Positions 27,073 to 35,804 of a DNA stretch of 64,000 bases are shown here, piece by piece (position 1 is the first letter of the stretch; every line of letters begins with the position of its first letter). The stretch lies in NCBI GenBank assembly GCA_900541965.1, contig UQLN01000021.1, positions 4,455 to 68,454 on the forward strand, read 5' to 3'. The notes beneath the pieces were generated by a model. The model was not told the origin of the DNA, did not search any database, and saw only the letters and a program-made list of their open reading frames with translations. The DNA comes from an uncultured Parabacteroides sp. Lineage in GTDB: Bacteria > Bacteroidota > Bacteroidia > Bacteroidales > Tannerellaceae. The translations under genes and the position numbers were made by a program.

Positions 27073-29346
27073 ATGAACAAGACAATCAAGACAACAGTAG
27101 CGTTACTGGCATCCGCATTCTTGCTGGGTGCCTGCGCTCAGAGTGGTGGCAAAGGTTCTGCCCTTGATCCGGTAGACTATGTGAACCCCTATATGGGTAA
27201 CATCAGCCACTTATTGGTGCCTACTTATCCTACAGTGCACCTGCCAAACAGTATGTTGCGTGTTTATCCCGAACGTGCTGATTTCACAGGTGACCTTTTA
27301 GGTGGATTGCCAATCATTGTAACCAGCCATCGCGGAAGTTCGGCATTTAATCTGAGTCCGTACCAGGGGGATGAAGCCGGTTTGAAACCTGTGATTAATT
27401 ATAGTTACGACCAGGAGAAAATCCATCCATACCGTTACCGGGTTTATCTGGATAACGAGAATATAGATGTAGACTTTGCTCCATCTCATCAAAGCGCTGT
27501 TTATGCAATCACTTTTGAGAAAGACGGCCCTGCTTATCTGATATTCAATAGCCGCAACGGGCAATTGCAGGTAAATGGTAATGCCGTTAGCGGTTACCAA
27601 TATGTAGATAAAAAGACAAAAGTTTACCTGTATGCCGAAACCGACCGGAAGCCTTTAAAATCCGGTGTTCTATCGGCTGAAAATGTAAACTATGACCAGA
27701 CATCGGTAGAAGGAAGAAACGCTGCGATTGCTCTTTCCTTCGGTAATGATGTAAAGACTTTGGGTGTTCGTTACGGTATTTCATTTATCAGCGAAGAACA
27801 GGCAAAGAAAAATCTGGATCGTGAAATTGCTGCATATAATGTAGACGTCGTAGCGAAAGAAGCTAAGAACGATTGGAATGATGCTTTAAGTAAAATTCAG
27901 GTTCAAGGCGGAAGCCAGGACGATAAAGTGATATTCTATACTTCTTTGTACCGTTGCTATGAGCGTCCGGTGAACTTGAGTGAAGACGGACGTTATTACA
28001 GTGCATTCGATGGTAAGATTCATGAAGACAACGGACGCCCGTTCTATACGGATGATTGGATTTGGGATACTTACCGTGCTACTCATCCGCTTCGTGTCCT
28101 GATTGATAACGAGAAAGAAAGTGATATTATCAATTCTTTCCTGTTAATGGCAGAACAAATGGGGACAAACTGGATGCCAACTTTCCCGGAAGTAACAGGG
28201 GACTCGCGCCGTATGAACTCCAACCATGCTGTAGCAACCGTTATCGATGCCTACCGTAAAGGTGTCCGTGGTTTTAACCTGGAGAAAGCTTATATTGCAG
28301 CCAAGAAGGGTATAGAAGAAAAAACATTAATTCCCTGGTCTGCCGCACCGGCCGGTTGGTTGGATGAGTTCTATAAGGAACATGGATATATTCCGGCATT
28401 GAAACCGGGGGAACAGGAAACCGTTCCGAATGTATCTATCTGGGAAAAACGTCAGCCGGTGGCTGTCACTTTGGGTACGGCTTATGACCAGTGGTGCTTG
28501 TCACAAATAGCCGCAGAATTAGGAAAATCCGATGAGGCGGACTATTATTTGCGCCAGTCTTATAATTATCGTAACCTGTTCAATCCTGAAACTCGTTTCT
28601 TCCATCCGAAGGATAAAGACGGCAAGTTTATAGAGGGTATCGATTATCGTTATTCCGGAGGATTAGGAGCACGCGATTATTATGATGAAAACAACGGATA
28701 TGTTTACCGTTGGGATGTACAGCACAATATTGGTGATTTGGTTTCTATGATTGGAGGCAATGAAGTGTTTACCGCAGCATTGGATTCCATGTTTGATACT
28801 CCGCTGGGTATGTCCAAATGGCAATTCTATTCTACATTGCCCGACCATACCGGGAATGTAGGTCAGTTCTCAATGGCCAACGAACCAAGTTTGCATATAC
28901 CTTATCTGTATAACTATGCAGGTCAGCCGTGGAAGACACAGAAGCGTATCCGTACATTGCTTAACCAGTGGTTCCGTAACGATTTGATGGGGGTTCCCGG
29001 AGATGAAGACGGTGGTGGTATGTCTGCATTTGTTGTTTTCAGCCAGATGGGTTTCTATCCTGTGACTCCTGGTTCTCCTACTTATAATATAGGCAGTCCG
29101 TTCTTCACTGATGTGAAAGTAGATTTAGGCAACGGCAACGTATTTGAAGTAAAAGCAAATAATGCTTCTGCTGAAAATAAATATGTTCAGTCTGCCAAAT
29201 TGAACGGTAAAGTATTGAACCAGCCTTGGTTTGATCATAGCGAAATCGCTTCTGGCGGTATTCTGGAACTGGAAATGGGACCGAAAGCGAATAAAGAATG
29301 GGGGATTGCAACTCCTCCTCCTTCTGCAGCACCGATGCCCAAATAG
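27073..29346 (+). CDS. GH92 alpha-mannosidase, lipoprotein, divergent member
   Basis: 757 residues with lipobox FLLGAC (Cys about 21). The N-terminal part differs from the other copies (PYMGNISHLLVPTYPTVHLP, then GLPIIVTSHRG). The catalytic part keeps YVYRWDVQHNIGDL, where the usual FTEG-WQY acid motif is replaced by DENNGYVYRWDV, plus MANEPSLHIPYLYNYAG and PGDEDGGGMSAFVVFSQMGF. The changed acid block makes specificity or mechanism worth checking. It is last in the triplet, 33 bases after its neighbour, and converges on a histidine kinase gene across a long hairpin. Confidence 0.93.
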   Translation: MNKTIKTTVALLASAFLLGACAQSGGKGSALDPVDYVNPYMGNISHLLVPTYPTVHLPNSMLRVYPERADFTGDLLGGLPIIVTSHRGSSAFNLSPYQGDEAGLKPVINYSYDQEKIHPYRYRVYLDNENIDVDFAPSHQSAVYAITFEKDGPAYLIFNSRNGQLQVNGNAVSGYQYVDKKTKVYLYAETDRKPLKSGVLSAENVNYDQTSVEGRNAAIALSFGNDVKTLGVRYGISFISEEQAKKNLDREIAAYNVDVVAKEAKNDWNDALSKIQVQGGSQDDKVIFYTSLYRCYERPVNLSEDGRYYSAFDGKIHEDNGRPFYTDDWIWDTYRATHPLRVLIDNEKESDIINSFLLMAEQMGTNWMPTFPEVTGDSRRMNSNHAVATVIDAYRKGVRGFNLEKAYIAAKKGIEEKTLIPWSAAPAGWLDEFYKEHGYIPALKPGEQETVPNVSIWEKRQPVAVTLGTAYDQWCLSQIAAELGKSDEADYYLRQSYNYRNLFNPETRFFHPKDKDGKFIEGIDYRYSGGLGARDYYDENNGYVYRWDVQHNIGDLVSMIGGNEVFTAALDSMFDTPLGMSKWQFYSTLPDHTGNVGQFSMANEPSLHIPYLYNYAGQPWKTQKRIRTLLNQWFRNDLMGVPGDEDGGGMSAFVVFSQMGFYPVTPGSPTYNIGSPFFTDVKVDLGNGNVFEVKANNASAENKYVQSAKLNGKVLNQPWFDHSEIASGGILELEMGPKANKEWGIATPPPSAAPMPK

Positions 29347-29491
29347 TTGACAAGTGACAGTTGACAAATGACAATTGACAGTTAGGCTTTGCACTCGATT
29401 AAAAGGATAGAGTTACCTTTGAAAGAGTTCTCCGATAATAATGCTACGCAAAATGCCGAAACATTTGTCAACTGTCACTTGTCAACTATTT
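29341..29491. repeat. 30-bp perfect inverted repeat of TTGACA-type intergenic repeats
   Basis: 29341-29370 is the exact reverse complement of 29462-29491, overlapping the stop codons of the two convergent genes. It is built from TTGACAAGTGACAGTTGACA-like units. GTTGACAAGTGACAGTTG (29346-29363) recurs at 44705-44722 between pyrB and pyrI. The structure could terminate both genes. Confidence 0.75.
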
Positions 29492-31621
29492 AAGTGGTAA
29501 TGTAAACCAGAATGTCGAACCTGAATCGGCTTTTGATGTTACTCCTATTTTTCCTCCCAGGCTTTCGATAATCGTTTTACTGATAGTCAGCCCCAAGCCT
29601 GTGCCGGGCTTGAAATCATTTACTTTGATGAAACGTTCGAAAATACGGTTTGCATCTTTTTCTGAAATGCCGATTCCTGTATCGCTGACGCTCATACGTA
29701 AATGGCTCCCTTCTATGTGATAGGACAGGGTGATGAAACCTTCTTCTGTAAACTTGATAGCATTATTTACAAAGTTTGCAATAACCTGTGTGATTCTTTG
29801 CGGGTCTGTTTGCAGGTGAATGGAAGGCAGGTTCTGGTCAAACAATAATTTGACATTCGGATTGGTATTATCCAGATTAGCCAGATATATCTCTCCACAT
29901 ATTTCTTTGATATTGGTATCTGTAATATGATAATTGAACGTTCCCGCCTCTATTTTGGAGAAATCCAGAATATCGTCAATCAGATGCAACAGCAAGTCAT
30001 TATTTTTATGAATAATATTCAGATACATTCTACGTTCGTCGGCGTCATTTGTTTCTGCCGCTATATCAGAAAAACCGACGATTGCATTTAAAGGAGTTCG
30101 TATCTCATGGCTCATATTGGCAAGGAATGCAGACTTCAGTTTGTCGGCTTCTTTGATACGTATCAATTCATTTTCACCTTCCCGCTGTTTGGTTATATTG
30201 GAAGTATAGCTAACAATTTTGCTCGGTGTACCGTCCTCATTGAACTTATATGCCCGGACGTTTGAATTGAACCAAAACAATCTACCGTTCAGGATGCGGC
30301 GATAAGTAGCTACATAATTATTTATCTCTCCATTTATCAGGCGTCTGAATAAATTGTAATAGACTTTATCCATATCTTCGGGATGCAAAGTGCTGATGAA
30401 GTCCTGCAGGCAGGTCGGTTGCTGCTCCTTTATATAAGATAAAGTTTCACTTTTTTCCAGGTCGTCATTCAAGCTGAAATCTACGGTTAGTTTTTCAGTG
30501 GCAACAGTATATTCCCACATAAAAGATTCCCCGGTATCGACCGCCACTTTTAATTTGGCAAGGTTGTCTTGGATAACTTCAGCTTTATGATGGTTTTCCG
30601 TATTATCATATACAATGTATAAATAACCGAAAACCTGTTCTTGCAAATCCTTCAGGATAATGGCTTTTACCAGCAGGTGTTTAACCGTCTCTGCTACATC
30701 ACTTTGGTAATAGCCGGTATTTTTGACTGTTACAAAGTTGTAATCGAGTGAGAATTCCACATCTTCACCTTGTTTCTGCTTTTGTTTTACCCATTCCGGG
30801 ATATTTGGATTTTGGAAGATGTTGACACCTATCACATCCCGGGTGGTTCCGAATATATCCAAATCGGCATTATTCAAGTCCAACAGATTTCCTTCTTCAT
30901 CATATAATTCGACTCCCCACGGCAGCTTTTCAAAAATGAGGCGGAATTTAGCTTCGCTTTTCAGTATTAATTTAGCCGAATATTCGAGCTGGAATTTGCT
31001 GTGCTCCTGTTCTATGGCTATGGAAACTATGTCGGCGAACATAAGCAGGTTCTCTATATCCAACGAATTCCATACACGGGGAGTTTCTACTGCATCCAAT
31101 CCGATAAAGCCAACAGACTTGCCATTGCATACTACCGGCAAGGCAAGTAGGGAGGCAATATTTTGCATTTGTAATAAATATTGTACGGGAGCAGCATCTT
31201 CCGGCATTTGAGAAACATCGTTTACAATAATATGCTCGGCATTCTTTATTTTATCAACCCACCAGGTAATTTCTTCTGTGGGCAACTTACGCAATATGTC
31301 TTCGCGCATAGATACGATGCCGCTGCTTGTTACTTCATGGGTAAAGTCAAGCAGATGATTTTCTTCATCCAGAATACCGATGTATACTCTGTCAGCTTTA
31401 AAAAAACGGAGAATTAAGAGGAGTGCCTGGTCGATAACATCATCATTGTCTTGTCTCAGTAACAGAGAAAGAACTTCAGACATGGTTTTTCTTAATGAAA
31501 TTAAATTGACAAACACATGATTTTCATTTATGTTATCTTTCTCATCCGAAAACTTTTTTTGTTTTAACTGTTTTATCTCACGTATTAAATCCTCTTTGGA
31601 ATAATTCTCATACATGTCCAT
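29486..31621 (-). CDS. GAF/PAS sensor histidine kinase
   Basis: A 711-residue soluble kinase without obvious membrane segments. A short coiled N-terminus (about 1-40) is followed by a GAF domain (about 60-200), a PAS domain (about 215-330), a second PAS of the PAS_3 type (about 350-480), the dimerisation domain with FLANMSHEIRTPLNAIVGF (His about 502), and an ATPase domain (NFVNNAIKF, DTGIGISEKDANRIFERF, GTGLGLTISK). There is no receiver domain, so a partner regulator must lie elsewhere. A TAAATTTG box on the minus strand (31643-31650) is its likely promoter. Confidence 0.92.
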   Translation of the reverse strand: MDMYENYSKEDLIREIKQLKQKKFSDEKDNINENHVFVNLISLRKTMSEVLSLLLRQDNDDVIDQALLLILRFFKADRVYIGILDEENHLLDFTHEVTSSGIVSMREDILRKLPTEEITWWVDKIKNAEHIIVNDVSQMPEDAAPVQYLLQMQNIASLLALPVVCNGKSVGFIGLDAVETPRVWNSLDIENLLMFADIVSIAIEQEHSKFQLEYSAKLILKSEAKFRLIFEKLPWGVELYDEEGNLLDLNNADLDIFGTTRDVIGVNIFQNPNIPEWVKQKQKQGEDVEFSLDYNFVTVKNTGYYQSDVAETVKHLLVKAIILKDLQEQVFGYLYIVYDNTENHHKAEVIQDNLAKLKVAVDTGESFMWEYTVATEKLTVDFSLNDDLEKSETLSYIKEQQPTCLQDFISTLHPEDMDKVYYNLFRRLINGEINNYVATYRRILNGRLFWFNSNVRAYKFNEDGTPSKIVSYTSNITKQREGENELIRIKEADKLKSAFLANMSHEIRTPLNAIVGFSDIAAETNDADERRMYLNIIHKNNDLLLHLIDDILDFSKIEAGTFNYHITDTNIKEICGEIYLANLDNTNPNVKLLFDQNLPSIHLQTDPQRITQVIANFVNNAIKFTEEGFITLSYHIEGSHLRMSVSDTGIGISEKDANRIFERFIKVNDFKPGTGLGLTISKTIIESLGGKIGVTSKADSGSTFWFTLPLK

Positions 31622-31642
31622 TCTGGTCTATTTTTAATACTA

Positions 31643-31650
31643 CAAATTTA
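31643..31650 (-). promoter_or_regulatory. -7 box for histidine kinase gene
   Basis: Minus-strand TAAATTTG, 22 bases upstream of the kinase start codon, fits TAnnTTTG. A TTG lies about 18-19 bases further upstream. Confidence 0.45.
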
Positions 31651-31744
31651 TACAATGTATTTGATATTCAATGTATATGTGTATGAATTATTATTATGAA
31701 TATTTTGTAACCGATTGTTCATAACAGGCAACGAATCTTTGACG

Positions 31745-31776
31745 TTTGCTTATTGAGGGAAATAGTTGTATCTTTG
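31745..31776 (+). promoter_or_regulatory. Consensus promoter for UpxY-like gene
   Basis: TTTG (31745-31748), exactly 20 bases, then TATCTTTG (31769-31776). A start near 31783 leaves a leader of about 25 bases before ATG 31809. Confidence 0.75.
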
Positions 31777-31808
31777 TCTATCTATAAAGAAGACTGGGAT
31801 TAGATTAC

Positions 31809-32303
31809 ATGACAAAAAATAATGATATAAATTGGTATGTATTATATACATCACCAAGGGCTGAAAAACAAGTGAAAAGCAGAATTGACGCACTGGGCGT
31901 AGAATGCTGGCTTCCACTTCTTCATACTCCCCGTGTATGGTCCGACCGGGTTAAAATGGTCGACATCCCTTTGTTTAATTCCTATTTGTTTGTACGTTGT
32001 ACAGACCCGGTGTTAAGGACTTTAACCCGTGTATACGGTGTCGCACGCATTGTCTATTATAATGGCAAGCCTGCCATTGTGCGGGAGAAAGAAATAGACT
32101 CTATCCGGGAATTTCTTGAAAAGGCGTCCAATCATGTGCTTTGCCCCGGCGAAGAAGTGGAAATCCTTTGCGGAGCCATGAAGCATGTGTCCGGAAAAGT
32201 CAAGAAGATTAAAAAGAATCACTTGCTGCTTTATTTGGAGCAGTTGGGAGCTACCGTTTGTGTCCGGCTGGATGATGTGGCGCGTGTTAAGAGAGTCAAG
32301 TAA
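31809..32303 (+). CDS. UpxY-family NusG-like transcription antiterminator
   Basis: A 164-residue NusG paralogue: an NGN domain (WYVLYTSPRAEKQVKSRI to about residue 110) and a KOW-type C-terminus (PGEEVEILCGAMKHVSGKVK). In Bacteroidales such proteins usually are the first gene of a capsular polysaccharide operon and let RNA polymerase read through it. Here no polysaccharide genes follow: its 3' end runs 73 bases into the convergent cobQ. It is therefore an orphan that may act elsewhere, or the remnant of a lost locus. Start ATG 31809 fits the consensus promoter upstream. Confidence 0.88.
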   Translation: MTKNNDINWYVLYTSPRAEKQVKSRIDALGVECWLPLLHTPRVWSDRVKMVDIPLFNSYLFVRCTDPVLRTLTRVYGVARIVYYNGKPAIVREKEIDSIREFLEKASNHVLCPGEEVEILCGAMKHVSGKVKKIKKNHLLLYLEQLGATVCVRLDDVARVKRVK

Positions 32304-33793
32304 ATCTTCTCCATGTCGACATTGGCTCTTACCCAATCGGCCAGTTTATCATATTGCTCTTCCTTGAAAGCTTCGTAGTTGAAAGGAGTTGAGTCTGTTT
32401 CCTTATCAAATCCAAAGGCAAGGTTGTCCAATACTTCCGTATTGTCGAGGATACCGTGCATATAACTTCCCCAACACCGGTTGTTCAGGTAATATCCGTC
32501 TGTCCGTCCGTCTTCCAGTAAGGCGACGGGGCTATCGGGGGTATTGTTCAACAGGGTAGTGCGTCCCATATGTATTTCGTATCCTTTACAATTGTGCTGA
32601 GTCTCAGGGGAGATTGTATTCTTTTGTTTTGGTATAAAGGAAAAAGTGCTTTGTTTGGTTATTTTTTCCTGTTCGATGATTGTGCATTGGGGGAGTAGTC
32701 CGAGTCCCGGGACTGCCGGGATATTACCTTCCAGACCTTCGGGGTCTTCCAGGCGTGCTCCCATCATTTGATAGCCTCCGCAGATACCGATTACTTTTTT
32801 CCCGTTTTTATACGCTCTTATAATTGCTTCGGCCGTACCGTTTGCACGTAGGCTTTGTAAATCGGAAAGCGTATTTTTAGAACCTGGCAACAGGATAATA
32901 TCCGCCTTTTCTATCTCCTCTATATTATTCGTATAATAGGCATTGAAACGAGGGTCCATGTCCAGCACGTCGAAGTCTGTAAAGTTAGACATCCGTTTCA
33001 GCAGAATAATTGCCACATTAATTTTACCGTCCCGGTAGGTATTGGTTTTCATATCGAGCGCAACGGAATCTTCTTCTTCAATCTTTATATCCCGGAAGTA
33101 GGGGATAACGCCTACTACCGGAAGGCCTGTCAACTCTTCCAATATTTTCTTCCCTTCTTCAAACAAAGAAGCATCACCGCGGAATTTGTTGATGATGATA
33201 CCCTTCATCAAGGCTCGTTCTTCCGGCTTCAGCAAAGCAATGGTTCCGTAAACAGAACCGAAAACTCCTCCGCGGTCTATGTCAGCAATCAAATAAGTGG
33301 CAGCATCCGCTTGCATAGCCATTCGCATATTTGTTATGTCCCGGTCGCGAAGGTTTAATTCAGAAATACTGCCTGCACCTTCCAGTACAATCGGATTATA
33401 TTTGTCTTCGAGGCGTTTGAATGCCCGGATGGCTTCTTTAAACAATTCTTCCTTCTGGTTTTGTATCCCGAAATAATCCTTTGCCGACATGTTTCCTACA
33501 GGACGTCCGTTGAGCACGACTTGCGAGCTTTTGTCATTTGTAGGTTTTAACAAAATGGGATTCATATCCGTATGTGGAGCAATCCCGCATGCTTCCGCCT
33601 GTACTACCTGGGCGCGTCCCATCTCGCCGCCTTCCGGAGTAGAGTAGGAGTTAAGAGACATATTTTGCGCTTTAAAGGGGGCCGGGGTGTAGCCGTCTTG
33701 TTTGAAAATACGGCAAAAAGCTGCATTGATTACACTTTTTCCTGCATCGGAACAGGTGCCTACGAACATAATCGGTTTAAGAGACTGCTTCAT
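32231..33793 (-). CDS. cobQ: Cobyric acid synthase (glutamine-hydrolysing)
   Basis: Amidates four side chains of adenosylcobyrinic acid diamide in cobalamin synthesis. The 520 residues show the N-terminal dethiobiotin-synthetase-like domain (FVGTCSDAGKSVINAAFCRI P-loop, NMSLNSY, DIDRGGVFGSVYG) and the C-terminal GATase domain with nucleophile Cys in VIGICGGYQMMG and His in GSYMHGILDN. The last about 22 residues (LTLLTRATSSSRTQTVAPNC) extend past the usual end and are encoded antisense to the UpxY-like gene, overlapping by 73 bases, perhaps after loss of the original stop. No other cob genes are seen in the window. Confidence 0.95.
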   Translation of the reverse strand: MKQSLKPIMFVGTCSDAGKSVINAAFCRIFKQDGYTPAPFKAQNMSLNSYSTPEGGEMGRAQVVQAEACGIAPHTDMNPILLKPTNDKSSQVVLNGRPVGNMSAKDYFGIQNQKEELFKEAIRAFKRLEDKYNPIVLEGAGSISELNLRDRDITNMRMAMQADAATYLIADIDRGGVFGSVYGTIALLKPEERALMKGIIINKFRGDASLFEEGKKILEELTGLPVVGVIPYFRDIKIEEEDSVALDMKTNTYRDGKINVAIILLKRMSNFTDFDVLDMDPRFNAYYTNNIEEIEKADIILLPGSKNTLSDLQSLRANGTAEAIIRAYKNGKKVIGICGGYQMMGARLEDPEGLEGNIPAVPGLGLLPQCTIIEQEKITKQSTFSFIPKQKNTISPETQHNCKGYEIHMGRTTLLNNTPDSPVALLEDGRTDGYYLNNRCWGSYMHGILDNTEVLDNLAFGFDKETDSTPFNYEAFKEEQYDKLADWVRANVDMEKIYLTLLTRATSSSRTQTVAPNCSK

Positions 33794-33824
33794 ATTGATT
33801 GCTTGTCGGATTTCTTTCAGCCTA

Positions 33825-33832
33825 CAAAGCTA
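33825..33832 (-). promoter_or_regulatory. -7 box for cobQ
   Basis: Minus-strand TAGCTTTG, 32 bases upstream of the cobQ start, matches TAnnTTTG. Confidence 0.45.
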
Positions 33833-34157
33833 ATAAAAAAAACATACCGGAGATAATCCTGGCAATACAGTATTCGGCAGAGTAATCCGGAATGTCAGAA
33901 TGATATTGTTTCCTCTTTATTTGTGTCATTATTGTCGTATTATCCCTTTTGTGATGACTTGTAATATATGCATAGGACTCATTTCGGGAGGAATGGGAGT
34001 CTTTTTTATGTTAAAAAGGAGACATTTCAGTAGAATCCGGCGACTTTTTACATTTACCCTGAGGGTAATTCCAATTAGTATCGCTATTAATTCCAACTAT
34101 CTGCGCATAAAAATACAATAATCTGCGCGGCAAAACACCTATATTTTAACTTCAAAA

Positions 34158-34192
34158 CATATATGTTTCGATTTTAAAGCATATATGTTTCG
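34158..34192. repeat. Direct repeat CATATATGTTTCG, 22-base period
   Basis: 13 bases at 34158-34170 recur at 34180-34192. The spacing is two helical turns, and the first copy is part of AAACATATATGTTT, a palindrome. This is the geometry of paired operator sites, but no adjacent gene start is obvious. Confidence 0.5.
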
Positions 34193-34300
34193 TTTTTAGA
34201 TGTTATTGAGCATGGACGCGGTTCTGGAATGGTCTGAAAACCAAACTTGACACGAATATTAAATAGATTATTATTTCCCATAAAACACAACAATATGTTT

Positions 34301-34378
34301 AGGTACGGAATTCGCGGATTACACAGATTAATAAATACAATCATATATTAATCCATGTAATCCGCGAAATCCGTGCCT
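34301..34378. repeat. Imperfect 32-bp inverted repeat with TTCGCGGATTACA core
   Basis: 34301-34332 and 34347-34378 pair with 28 of 32 positions matching. Several differences are compatible with an old duplication of a repeat unit. It resembles a dispersed intergenic repeat rather than a terminator because no T-tract follows. Confidence 0.6.
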
Positions 34379-34584
34379 GATAAATTAATTTCCGCACTCT
34401 ATTAATTAGTAATCTCTTCATTATTTCTTATGACAAATAGACAAACCTAAACTTCGCTAGAGCCGCATATTTGCAAGAGGTGCCGCCTCTCCCTCCGTAC
34501 AGAAGAAGCACGACATAGGTGTATTGTCAAAATGTCAAAATATCATTTTGTCGTAATCCGTAAAGCGTACCTGTCTGTTTAAAC

Positions 34585-34646
34585 AAAAAAGAAAGGGATG
34601 TGCCGGAATACCCTTACAGGTATTTTGACACATCCTTTCCTTTTTA
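34585..34646 (-). terminator. Terminator of bacterioferritin gene
   Basis: Long hairpin (AAAGGATGTG and GGTATT arms, loop near 34612-34618) followed on the minus strand by TTTCTTTTTTG, ending 22 bases after the gene stop. Confidence 0.75.
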
Positions 34647-34668
34647 TTCTATAAGAAAAATCTTACAC

Positions 34669-35181
34669 TTATTCAGCTGGAGTACCTCCGGAAGAAACAG
34701 TTTTGCTGCGTTCGATAGATTGCAGAGCCAGATAGTTGTCTCCGAAGTTTTGCAGGTTGTCGATTTCTGTTTCGAACTGGTCGAGGTGTGCTTCTTCTTC
34801 TACAACAAGACCTTCGAAAATCTTCTTCGTAGCAGAGTCTGCATGCTGAGCACATTCGTTGGCCCAGTTGTTATAATCGTCAACGCTTCCGGTTTCCATC
34901 TGTGCAGCTTTTTCAAGCATCGCTTTCACATCATGAATTTTTTCTACCGGACCTGAACATTTCATTTCAACTTCCCCTTTCAGGAAAAGGATACGTTCGG
35001 CCAAACGTTCCACATGCATCATTTCTGTGATAGCCGTACGTTTGAACAGGCTGGATAACAAATCATATCCCATGTCGTCCAGACGGAAATGGAAATACAT
35101 GTACTGGTTTACGGCAGTCATTTCGTCTGCAACCGCTTTATTCAGCAGTTCGATGCTTTTTTCTCTTTTAATCATAATCAT
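34669..35181 (-). CDS. bfr: Bacterioferritin-type iron storage protein
   Basis: A 170-residue ferritin-like four-helix protein that oxidises and stores iron. Helix A carries ADEMTAVNQYMYFHF (Glu20), helix B TEMMHVERLAERILFLKG (Glu53 and His56), and helix D EGLVVEEEAHLDQFE (Glu and His). These match the dinuclear ferroxidase ligands. Met54 sits where Bfr proteins carry the haem-ligand Met (EM-H spacing), which favours bacterioferritin over Dps. Two start codons are possible (35181 or 35175). It is divergent from a small conserved gene and has its own terminator. Confidence 0.85.
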   Translation of the reverse strand: MIMIKREKSIELLNKAVADEMTAVNQYMYFHFRLDDMGYDLLSSLFKRTAITEMMHVERLAERILFLKGEVEMKCSGPVEKIHDVKAMLEKAAQMETGSVDDYNNWANECAQHADSATKKIFEGLVVEEEAHLDQFETEIDNLQNFGDNYLALQSIERSKTVSSGGTPAE

Positions 35182-35283
35182 TAAGTTTTTAATCAGGTTG
35201 AGTTTATATTATCTAAGTTATATTATAGGTGTCAAAGTTAATAGATTTATCGAGAGATTGTCATTCCTGTCAAGGAAATATTT

Positions 35284-35291
35284 TATCTTTG
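35284..35291 (+). promoter_or_regulatory. -7 box TATCTTTG
   Basis: Lies 22 bases before the start of the small gene at 35314. ATTG sits 23 bases upstream as a possible -33 element. Confidence 0.5.
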
Positions 35292-35313
35292 TACTATCAG
35301 ATTGTTTGAATAA

Positions 35314-35676
35314 ATGAAGAAAATAATGACGAAAGTACAAGAAACATTGGCTGCATTGCCGGAAGAAAAGAAAGCATTATTTGTACCGGTATTCGGTACT
35401 ATCGATAAATTTTATACAGTAGTATATCTGATTGCGCGTAATGAGCATGTCACCGACCAGGAAAAACCCGAACGCTATGAAGACCGCTTGCAGGTAATAC
35501 GCCGGATACGAAGCCTTGTAGAGAAAATGGTTACCTCATTCGGCTTGGAAGGAGAAGAAATCATAGCCGATATTGCCAGCGACTATTTTGAAGACTATGT
35601 AAATTACAGGACACCGGAATTAGATATAACAAATGAAGACTTTGTCGGAATCATCCAAAAGATAGCCCAAAGTTGA
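35314..35676 (+). CDS. Conserved-looking hypothetical protein, 120 aa
   Basis: I do not recognise the family. The sequence is acidic and probably all-helical, without signal peptide or membrane segment, with ALFVPVFGTIDKFYTVVYLI, RIRSLVEKMVTSFGLEGEEI and SDYFEDYVNYRTPELDI. A start at the second Met (35329, MTKVQETL) is also possible. A promoter box precedes it and it stands alone between bfr and the phosphoethanolamine transferase gene; a role in iron or stress response would be guesswork. Confidence 0.65.
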   Translation: MKKIMTKVQETLAALPEEKKALFVPVFGTIDKFYTVVYLIARNEHVTDQEKPERYEDRLQVIRRIRSLVEKMVTSFGLEGEEIIADIASDYFEDYVNYRTPELDITNEDFVGIIQKIAQS

Positions 35677-35804
35677 TTAAATAACTTTTTTTTGCACAAA
35701 CTGTGCCTGTATGTGCAGAATAACCTCTAATTTTGTGGGTTGCCTGACTCTGCTTGGGAAGTTGAAGAGAGTGATTGGTTTATTTGGGTTTATACAAAAT
35801 TTAG

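Larger units (their letters stand above)
33794..34668. other. 875-base intergenic region with several repeats
   Basis: Contains the cobQ promoter box, a pair of direct repeats (34158, 34180), a long imperfect inverted repeat (34301-34378) and the bacterioferritin terminator. The 73-codon frame at 33900-34121 has no ribosome site or recognisable feature and is not called. Confidence 0.6.

Noticed and set aside
33900..34121. 73-codon plus-strand reading frame between cobQ and bfr
   Set aside because: No plausible ribosome site, no recognisable family, and the composition looks like translated AT-rich noncoding DNA.
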